A stretch of DNA of 64,000 nt. It comes from Primulina eburnea. Its lineage: Eukaryota; Streptophyta; Magnoliopsida; Lamiales; Gesneriaceae. The DNA lies in NCBI RefSeq assembly GCF_022965805.1, contig NC_133103.1:30264626-30328625 (forward strand), written 5' to 3'. The notes under the pieces are model-generated. The model saw only the letters and a list, made by a program, of their open reading frames with translations. It made no database searches and was not told the origin of the DNA. The first letter of the stretch is position 1. Every line of letters starts with the position of its first letter. The position numbers were made by a program, and so were the translations under genes. Of this stretch, positions 56,675 through 64,000 are shown piece by piece.

Positions 56675-57636
56675 AACATACAAATTCAGTATTAAAATAC
56701 AATAATGTACAACCTTCTAATCTAAGGTTCACTACTAAAGTTCTAGTAGTAAAATTCAATCTACTGTAAGTTCGGAATCACCACGCTAAACTCGTCTTCT
56801 CTCGTCATCTTCTCGACCCTGATCCAGCCCCACCTGTTGTCATGCCACAATACAAAACACGACAACAGCCGGATAACTCCGGTGGAATAATCCCAGTAGA
56901 AAACATGGTAAGCATGTTATATAAAAAACTATTCATAAAACATGCGATCATGTGTAAACACATATATTTCATAATCTATGAAATTAAGCATGCAACTCAA
57001 ATCAGAAGCCTGCATATAAACAATCTAATCATAAAACATGCTAGCACAACTGAAAGCAATAACGATGGGTTCCATGATCTAGGAGCCACATCCATATAAG
57101 CATGAAGTCCTAATCAAATCATGTCTAGACTTGACTCGATCTATAACTCTAGGGATCCCGTAATGAATAAGACGTCAATGGCTGTTACCTACTCAACCGA
57201 TCGTGGTAACTGTACGTCTTATTCCTAGACTTCGGCCATGGCTGTATCGTGTGTGCTACAATAGGACAATGTCTGCTCCTATGTACGATACACCGAACGT
57301 CTAGAAGTCTGACAATGACTGTCAAGACTTTCCTATCTTAGATGCAATGAATATCAATCTGTAACAAAGCACAATCATATCCATATTTGAATATGGCGAG
57401 TAATCTCATACACTTGAATACAATTCTAAAATCAAAGCATAAACATCTCAAAGTACAAATAACAGTCTGTATGTGATTTATTGAGAAACTCAAAATGGAT
57501 CTCATTTGAGTTGTGGTTCCCGATATCACATGAATTATACTTTGTCGTCCCTATCTGACGAAAGATGACCCGTATCCAATTGTCCTATCAAATCTGAAAT
57601 GACAATATCAATACGCTGTATCAGTAATCTCTCCTC
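56675..57636 (-). repeat. A/G-type LTR fragment inside element H integrase
   Basis: The reverse complement aligns with 12640-13570 of the A LTR: hairpin arms at 57166-57223, GACAACAGCCGGATAACTCC near 56859, and CATGAATTATACTTTGTCG near 57528. The upstream half with the GC-rich array and TATA box is absent. The junction with pol at 57636 is not an LTR end, so a deletion followed insertion. Confidence 0.82.
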
Positions 57637-58691
57637 CGCTATATGCATAACTTTTCTGTCTACTCTGAACAGTCCTCATCCGGTCACGGATCTGGACTAC
57701 TACATCGGCAGCCTGCTGAATAATTCTGGACCCAATTCTGCTCTCTCTCCTACTTCATCCCAATGAACAGAGATCTACACTTACGGCCATACAGTGCTTC
57801 ATACGGAGCCATACCTATAGAAGATTGGAAACTATTGTTATAGGTGAATTCTATCAATGGCAAGTTCGACTCCCAACTCCCAGAGAAATCAATGACGCAA
57901 GCACGGAGAAGATCCTCCAAAATCTGAATGACTCGCTCGGACTCTCCATCTGTCTGCGGATGGAAAGCTGTGCTAAACAACAGCTTCATACCCATAGTCG
58001 AATGCAAACTCTTCCAAAATGAGGAAGTGAATCTGGGATCTCTGTCGGATACGATAGAAACTGGAATGCCATGGAGTCGGACTATCTCTCGGATATATAG
58101 CTCTGCATACTGAATCATGGTAAATGTCGTCTTAATAGGCAAGAAGTGCGCTGATTTGGTAAGACGATCTACAATCACCCAGATAGCATTCGATCCTCTG
58201 GCTGACCTCGGCAAACCAGTCACAAAATCAATGGTGACGTTCTCCCACTTCCACTCAGGAATAGGAAGAGGCTTGAGCAAACCTGCTGGTCTCTGATGCT
58301 CGGCCTTCACTAACTAACAGGTCAGACACTCGGACACAAATTGTCTGATGTCCTTCTTCTTACCAGGCCACCAATACAATAGCTGCAGATCTTTGTACGT
58401 CTTCGTACTCCCAGGGTGAATGGAGTACGGGGACATATGGGCCTCTGATAAGATGTCTGCTCGGATAGAATCACTGCTAGGAACCCATATCCTGTCTCAG
58501 TGTCTCACAATACCGTCGCTGACTGTATACAAGACACTGCCGTTGGCTTCATCTCTCTTCTTCCACGGTGCCAACTGCTCATCTGCTGCCTGACCACTGC
58601 GAATACGGTCAATAAGAGAGGACTGGATAGTCAAGGTAGATAAACAAGGAAATCTACCTCGAGGATAAGTCTCAAGATCAAACCTCTGCAT
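57637..58691 (-). pseudogene. pol: Element H integrase (zinc domain and catalytic core)
   Basis: Core frame 57750-58310: [29 protein letters not shown] motif ([16 protein letters not shown]), [17 protein letters not shown] with the catalytic Glu, [24 protein letters not shown] replaces the first Gln of the C-x-x-C-Q-Q-V region (near 58315), so the zinc domain upstream is in a separate piece. The frame is lost again after FIGMK near 57750. The 58497-58691 frame is the preceding linker (RFDLETYPRGRFPCLSTL). Confidence 0.9.
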
Positions 58692-58692
58692 C

Positions 58693-60025
58693 TCAAACTG
58701 AAGAGGTTTCTGTCGTCAAATGAGCCATCACTGCGACTTTCCTACTCAATGCATCCGCAACTACATTAGCTTTACCCAGGTGGTAGCTAATGTCACAGTC
58801 ATAATCCTTCACAAGATCCAACCAACGCCTCTGACGCATGTTCAGCTCCTTCTGCGTAAAGAAATACTTGAGGCTCTTGTGGTCGGTAAAGATCTGGCAC
58901 TTTTCCCCATACAGATAATGCCTCCAAATCTTCAAGGCAAAAACTATGGCGGCCAACTCTAGGTCATGGTAGAGTAATTCTTCTCATGAGTTTTCATCTG
59001 ACGAGAAGCATATGCTATCACCTTCCCATGCTGCATCAATACTGCGCCCAAACCGAGCTTTGAACCATCGGTGTAAAGGACAAACTCGTCGGGCCCTGAT
59101 GGCATGGCCAAAACTGGTGCTGAGATAAGAGCTTGCTTCAAAGTATCGAAGCTCTTCTGACAATCATCGCTCCACACAAACTTCACATTCTTCTTTGTCA
59201 GTGCTGTGAGTGGAACAGCGATAGAGGAGAATCCCTGGATGAACTTCCTGTAATATCCTGCTAGCCCCAGAAAACTGCGGATCTCAGATCCATTCTGCGG
59301 CACAACCCAATCTCTGACTGCTGCGACTTTCGCTGGGTATACCTCAATACCACTTCTAGAAACAATGTGGCCTAAGAACGCCACCTTCTCTAACAAAATT
59401 CGCACTTAATGAACTTTGCGAATAACTTGTGCTTCTGCAAGGTCTGCAGCACTGTGGTCAGATGTCTGCTATGATCCTCCCGATTCTTCGAGTAGACGAG
59501 AATGTCGTCTATGAATACTATCACAAACTGGTCAAGACACGGCTGAAATACGCGATTCATGAGATCCATGAAGATCGCTGGCGCATTCGTCAGACCGAAC
59601 GGCATCACAAGGAACTTATAGTGGCCATAACGAGTCCTGAAAGCAGTCTTGGAAACATCAGCATCTCTGACCCTCAACTGGTGATAACCGGAACGCAGAT
59701 CTATCTTGGAGAACACCGAAGCTCCCTGCAACTGAGCAAATAGATCCTCAATCCGCGGAAGTGGGTACTTTTTCTTCACTGTAACCCTGTTCAACTCCCG
59801 GTAATCAATACAAAGCCTCATCGTGCCATCCTTCTTCTTAACAAACAGGACTGGCGCGCCCCAAGGTGAGAAACTCGGGCGAATGAACTCCTTGTCAAGT
59901 AGCTCCTGAATCTGCTTCTTAAGCTCCGCCATCTCCGTCGGCGCTAATCGGTACGGCGCTTTGGATATCGGAGCCGTACCTGGCATAAGCTCAATAGAAA
60001 ACTCCACATCTCGCTCGGGTGGCAT
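58693..60025 (-). pseudogene. pol: Element H reverse transcriptase and RNase H
   Basis: Reverse transcriptase frame 59390-60025: [53 protein letters not shown] and active site FIDD (about 59505-59516). A frameshift near 59400 leads to 58959-59405 ([39 protein letters not shown]); a second near 58960 leads to 58693-58956 ([20 protein letters not shown]). Catalytic residues are kept, but three pieces in different frames cannot give one protein. Confidence 0.92.
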
Positions 60026-60558
60026 ACCAGAGACGTCTTCAGGAAAACGTCTAAGAAATCTCTAACAATCAGAACATCTGCGGCTTACTAACAAGGTGCC
60101 TCGGGGACAGATATAAAAGTCGCTAAAAATGCCCGACCCCTCTATGCATGAGCTTCCTAGCCTGGACATAAGGAATAATGCGCGGTAAGGGAAAGTACCT
60201 GTCCGGCTTGAATAAGAACTGCGTCATTCTAGGCGGTCGGACTAGAACAGACCTTCGCTGGAAGTCTATCAACACTCTGTTCCTCAATAGCCAGTCCATC
60301 CCTAGGATGATGTCAAACTCTGGCATCGGCAACACGATAAGATCCGCATAAACAAGATTTCCATGCAGCTCGAGGTCTATATCCCGGATCACATTGGTAG
60401 CTGCCATCTCCTCGCCTGAAGGCAACACTACTGAATAGGCTATGTCTAGCCCGATGGTCTTGACCTTGAGAAAATTAGCGAACGTCTCTGAAATGAAGGA
60501 ATGAGTAGCCCCTGAATCTATCAGGGCTTTCGTAGCTGACCCGCTATAAAAATTCTTC
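60026..60558 (-). pseudogene. pol: Element H aspartic protease
   Basis: Begins at the predicted splice acceptor (60558) with RIFIAG, then a one-base deletion shifts into [17 protein letters not shown] (protease active site DSG), followed by [19 protein letters not shown] and [19 protein letters not shown]. The frame is lost around 60125, and two stops lie in the linker before [12 protein letters not shown]. Upstream parts of the 182-codon frame (60571-60671) are intron. Confidence 0.88.
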
Positions 60559-60871
60559 CTGAAAGTTTGGAACATCAAGCTGAAACCAAAAATCTCAAGA
60601 ACTATCCTATAGACATGCAGAGGCCAAATTTCTTCTAACTTATATTCCCAAAAGAATACTGAGTAGAGCATGCAATCCTATCGCAGTTCTGAGTTAAAAA
60701 AAAATGTTACGCCTTAAACGCATACAAATCTCGAGGATGAGATTAATGTTTTTAATGCTGTAACATATCCCAAAGTTTTTGTTTTGATGATACCAAAACT
60801 TGGATTAAAAATGTACTAATGTTTTATATTGAGGCATGCAGGAAATTAAGAACATGGTTACGTTAGGAAGA

Positions 60872-61330
60872 TCCGAAATTTGGTTCGGACGTTCCGAAAT
60901 TGTGCAAATCAGAAGCAAAATAGAAGCTGTTCGGAAGCTGCGAGGAGCAAGTTCGGACGTTCCGAATACTGGATCGGACGTTCCGAACACAAGCAATCAA
61001 ATCACTTTAATCCGGAGACAAATTGATCTGACTGTTGATTGAGTAGATTTCGGACGCTACGATGGACATGATCGGAAGCTACGAAGTGTTGAAGATTTCA
61101 AATCTCCGGAAACGCGGGAAAGTTCGGACGGTACGAACTGGAGTTCGGACCTTCCGAAGTTGGTCATACACTGTCTGAAAGAATCGTTCGGAAGAAACGG
61201 AGTTTGATCGGTCCCTCCGAAGCATATGTTCGGACCCTACGAAGTCAAGATCGGAAGATCCGAAGTCATTCCAGAATTACGCAAATTGATTTCAATCACA
61301 TCGGACGTTCCGAAGTATAAACAGAAGATC
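60872..61330. repeat. TTCGGACGTTCCGAA quasi-palindrome array
   Basis: About 15 to 20 units based on TTCGGACGTTCCGAA, some perfect dyads (60891, 60952, 60972, 61301), others with altered centres (GTTCGGAAGCTGCGA, TTCGGACCCTACGAAG). Spacers of 5-40 bases are unrelated. The array stops about 25 bases before a TATA box. Confidence 0.9.
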
Positions 61331-61353
61331 CGAACCTTGGCGTCCAAGACTAG

Positions 61354-61360
61354 TATAAAT
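61354..61360 (+). promoter_or_regulatory. Probable TATA box of the solo Copia LTR
   Basis: TATAAATAGGCC directly after the array: the best TATA match in the window, about 25 bases from the last repeat unit. Confidence 0.75.
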
Positions 61361-61920
61361 AGGCCTTTGAGGATGCATTCTCAATCATCCCACTCCACTC
61401 TCTCTTGTTTCTTACAAAGCTTTCTACTATCTCTTGTGTGCGTTGATTAAAAGAGTTGTAATATCAAAAGAGTTGTAGAAAAAGAGTGAAAGTAATACTC
61501 TCGAGTGGGTTGTAAAGTTCGTGGCTATCCTTGGAGCCCTCAAGGCCAAGTAGACGCATCGAGGCGTGGTTGTAAAAGCTAGCTTGGAGCTCCTAAAGCC
61601 AAGTCGTCATAGTGATACCTCGATCCTCATCGAGAAGGGGAGACGTAGACGATTCTTCGTCGAACTTCCATAAACATCTCTATCCCTCTTTACTTTACGC
61701 ATTTACTTTACTACGCATTTATTTTACGCACTTACTTTACGCATTCATTTTTATTTGTGATTGTCCCTCAAGTCTTCCGCTTGCAATTTTTGCAAACTCG
61801 TTTTAAAAACGCTAAAGGGCCTTAAAGAACCTATTCACCCCCCCTTTAGGTTCTTCAAAAATCTTAATCCCGATTCCCAAAATATTGAAATTCAAATATA
61901 AATTTAATGCTTAAATGTAC

Positions 61921-62986
61921 CTGTCATAAGCATGGTCTCCGGGTTCGTTTCCGTGGCATGGAGAGCAAAAACTCTGCCTTGAGTAGGCAGATTCCTCTGA
62001 GGGCACTGCAGCAACATGTGGTCTGGACTGCCACACTTGTAACAATTTCCGGAGCCAAACCTACATGCTCCAGGATGGCGGCGTGAGCACTTGGGACAGA
62101 CTGGGCGCTCAAATGGCCTCGGGACTGCGCGTCCCTGCTGCTGCTGCTGAGGTCCTCCTCTGTTCCTGGGCGGGCCGTGATACGGCCTCTTGTTCTGGTG
62201 CTACTGCTGAGGTGGAGGGCGGTGTGGTACCTGAACTGGTCGCTTCCCCAAGCGATCCCTCTCAATGTCAATCAGATCCTGTTCTGCAGCCAGAGCTCTA
62301 GAAACAGCAACTTCATAGGTAGTAGGGCCAGCCACCCTAACATCACGGCGCAAGATCGGCCGTAGTCCATCAAGAAAGTGCCTCAGCTTGGCACCCGCAT
62401 CATTCGCAATCAGGGGCACGAAATGGCAGCCCCTCTCAAACTTACGGACAAACTCCGTAACTGTCAGCTCTCCCTGTCTCAGGGTCATGAACTCCCTGGT
62501 CAAACGTGAACGCACCTCATCAGTAAAATATTTGGAGTAAAATACCTCCGTGAAGCGTGTTCAAGTCAGCGTAGCCAAGTTCAGGGCTACTGACGCTCCT
62601 TCCCACCATAAGCGGGCATCTCCACTGAACAGATAGATGGCACAGCGTACTCTGTCTGCATCTCCAAGCTCCATAAACTCAAAGATAACCTCGAGGGACT
62701 TGATCCAGCCCTCGGCAATCATGGGGTCCGTCGTCCCTGAAAACTCTTTAGGACGCATCTTCATGAATCTCTCATAAGTAGCCTCAGGCCCGGTCGGCCT
62801 AGCTTCCACAACGGCATTGTTCCCCGCAAACTGTGCGAAGAACTGGTTCATCCCAGCTAACATCTGGGCATTCATATAAGGAGGAGGGGGTGGAGGTCCC
62901 TGCCTCTCTTGTCTCTGATCATTCCCGTCTTCATGACGGTGTACACCACCACCTCTCGGGCGTCCAACCTGGCGTCTAGGAGGCAT
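61921..62986 (-). pseudogene. gag: Element H gag (capsid and CCHC nucleocapsid) with two nonsense codons
   Basis: A single phase from ATG at 62986 (Met-Pro-Pro-Arg-Arg) to the donor at 61921. N-terminal RPRGGG and a proline run; capsid MLAGMNQFFAQFAG, EFSGTTDPMIAEGW, ARLWWEGASV; a TGA near 62558 at a Trp position; then REFMTLRQGELTV, FERGCHFVPLI, SRALAAEQDLID; a TAG (CAG position) near 62202; then CPKCSRRHPGAC and the knuckle CYKCGSPDHMLLQC. Length and layout match C gag. The two stops are G-to-A and C-to-T type. Confidence 0.92.
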
Positions 62987-63214
62987 ACTGTTCCATACAT
63001 AACCAATACGTAACTAACATGCATAATTCCATAATTTATTTTAAATAAACACTGAAATAATTAAAGAATCTGAATGTAAAATATTTCATGGAGGCATGCT
63101 GTTAAAATAATTCATGCTTTAAATAAAATGCCGAAATGTAAAACTTACAGACCGAAGACGTGGCTTCGTGGGCTTCTCGTGGTCAGTAGTAGTGTAACCC
63201 TTTACAAGAACATA

Positions 63215-63227
63215 GGCTCTGATACCA
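63215..63227 (-). other. Primer binding site of element H
   Basis: Plus-strand GGCTCTGATACCA is the complement of TGGTATCAGAGCC, two bases inside the 5' LTR boundary at 63230. Confidence 0.95.
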
Positions 63228-63229
63228 AC

Positions 63230-64000
63230 TGTGAAGGCCTAAAATTCCTTACTTTGAAAATTTGCGGAAAAATTAAAATTTTTCTTTTTAAATAATTAAA
63301 ATGTCTCATTCATAATTAAACCGATAAACAAAGTTTGATATCCAAGATGGCAGCGGAAGAAAATATTTGTTTGCGAAATAACAATTTAAGAATATCCAAC
63401 AACTGATAAAACTTGTTTGCGGAATAAAATAATAAATGCTGAACTGAGGTCCTCGGGTGCCACTACTGCCGACCCAAGCTGGCTCACTGGTCCCCGTCCT
63501 CGGCCCTGAACTCATCGGTACCTACAACAATCAAGTCTAGTGAGCCTAAAGACTCGGCATGTATATATCGTAGGTAACGAGAAAAATATATTTTGCATGG
63601 ATAAAAATATCAGATCACGAGGCATGCTGAAAATAACTTGTACTGAGCAATTATAATACGTGCATGACTGAATTAAATATCATAGTAAAAATGTTTGCTC
63701 GTTGGAGCCCTGTACTGAAATGACTGATAATAATTTTCTGTTGAGATTATGGTCTACGCTTGTGACCCCTGCACTAAACTGAACTGATCGGTAACTGGCT
63801 ATCGGGGAGTATCAAACTGAACTGAACTGACCGGTCACTAGCGACCGGGTGGTACCAAACTGAACTTATCGGTCACTGGCGACCGTGTAAAATAATACTC
63901 CCATAATAGTGAATTGACCACAAGCAATATCGCATAAATCTCAAAAATAAGTATTTTCTATTTTCATGCACGTAATATAATTAAATGGCATAATGAAAAT
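63230..64000 (-). repeat. Element H 5' LTR (partial, continues past window)
   Basis: Matches 53169-53940 with few differences (for example GGCCTAAAA against GGCATAAAA). Palindrome variant at 63542-63555 and array at 63785-63890. Confidence 0.93.

Larger units (their letters stand above)
60759..61857 (+). mobile_element. Solo Copia (SIRE-like) LTR with TTCGGACGTTCCGAA array
   Basis: Starts TGTAACATATCCCAAAG, ends CCCCCCCTTTAGGTTCTTCA. The start and the run of C before TAGG near the end are hallmarks of SIRE/Maximus-type Copia LTRs. A clear five-base duplication was not found. Order inside: quasi-palindrome array (60872-61330), TATA box (61354-61360), then a leader with TTTACTTTACGCA repeats (61689-61745). 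It lies in an intron, which may have softened its effect. Confidence 0.82.
60559..61920 (-). other. Predicted gag-protease intron of element H, enlarged by a solo Copia LTR
   Basis: Minus strand: donor GACAG|GTACAT at 61921/61920 and acceptor AACTTTCAG|GAAG at 60559/60558. gag from 62986 to 61921 is 355 codons plus one base, so the intron is phase 1, as in C. Without the 1,099-base LTR it would be about 260 bases. Unspliced reading meets a stop a few codons after the donor. Confidence 0.75.
53169..64000 (-). mobile_element. Element H: Ty3/Gypsy chromovirus (Tekay/Del-like), 5' LTR cut by window edge
   Basis: Minus strand: 5' LTR 63230 onward, primer site, gag 61921-62986, intron, protease to integrase 60558-56203 with insertions, polypurine tract, 3' LTR 53169-56159. 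The first ~770 bases of both LTRs are nearly identical, so it is recent. It has at least two nonsense codons in gag and several stops and frameshifts in pol. It hosts a solo Copia LTR in the intron and an A-type LTR fragment in integrase. More distant from C than E is. Confidence 0.93.

Noticed and set aside
56280..56759. 159-codon minus frame through the N gap
   Set aside because: It joins integrase on one side to LTR DNA on the other through undetermined bases.
60850..61330. Spaced short dyad repeats resembling a CRISPR array
   Set aside because: Units are degenerate, spacing is irregular, there are no cas genes, and the host is a plant; the array lies in a Copia LTR.

Overview
The window is nuclear DNA from a seed plant, probably a dicot (a guess from element composition; I cannot name the species). 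It is AT-rich and consists almost entirely of nested LTR retrotransposons. Primer sites match plant initiator tRNA-Met (TGGTATCAGAGC), polypurine tracts abut TG...CA LTRs, and CACTA and MITE transposons are present. I find no intact host gene, rRNA or tRNA, and there is one 50-base assembly gap (56625-56674). Layout: 1-11155 is a Copia element whose 5' LTR is cut by the window edge. A 1.2-kb CACTA transposon sits in its reverse transcriptase and a minus-strand Gypsy solo LTR sits in its 3' LTR. 11156-20480 is a Tekay/Del-like LTR ('B') split by element A (11604-19778, duplication GTGAC), a plus-strand Gypsy element with gag but a dead pol. 20481-28000 is a mosaic: a CACTA-like MITE, a GC-cored MITE, a Gypsy LTR end, a SIRE-like Copia gag fragment, and a decayed minus-strand chromovirus with LTR 'B-prime'. 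29602-40061 is element C (duplication CGTCG), a nearly intact chromovirus inserted in a third B-type LTR ('B2', 27766-29601 plus 40067-40296). 40297-50427 is a staircase of nested insertions: E (minus) in B2, F (minus) in E, G (plus) in F. 50576-52395 is a broken intron-containing plant transposase-like gene (PF03004 type) with a MITE in one intron. 52804-53168 is a Copia LTR fragment interrupted by element H (53169 to beyond 64000, minus), a recent chromovirus carrying a solo Copia LTR in its gag-pol intron and an LTR fragment in its integrase. How the parts work: C and H have the full cycle, with gag (capsid, CCHC knuckle), protease, reverse transcriptase, RNase H, integrase and a chromodomain-like C-terminus. 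In both, gag and protease are separated by a phase-1 GT...AG intron whose removal joins them in frame, so splicing could set the Gag to Gag-Pol ratio. A and G belong to one family that kept gag, primer site and LTRs while its pol died. They share the same in-frame stops and the same loss of the gag ATG, so the family appears to have moved with help in trans. F, with closely related LTR ends, keeps an open integrase C-terminus and is the sort of relative that could have helped. The most striking pattern is in the LTRs. At least seven LTR types carry an array of short GC-rich quasi-palindromes, usually just upstream of a TATA box. The motif differs completely between families, and even between C and E, whose flanking LTR sequence is homologous. 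This suggests a fast-evolving, exchangeable regulatory cassette. Further conserved structures are a shared GAGTCTTTAGACTC palindrome, a leader hairpin with a compensatory base change, and a conserved splice donor in A/F/G-type leaders.
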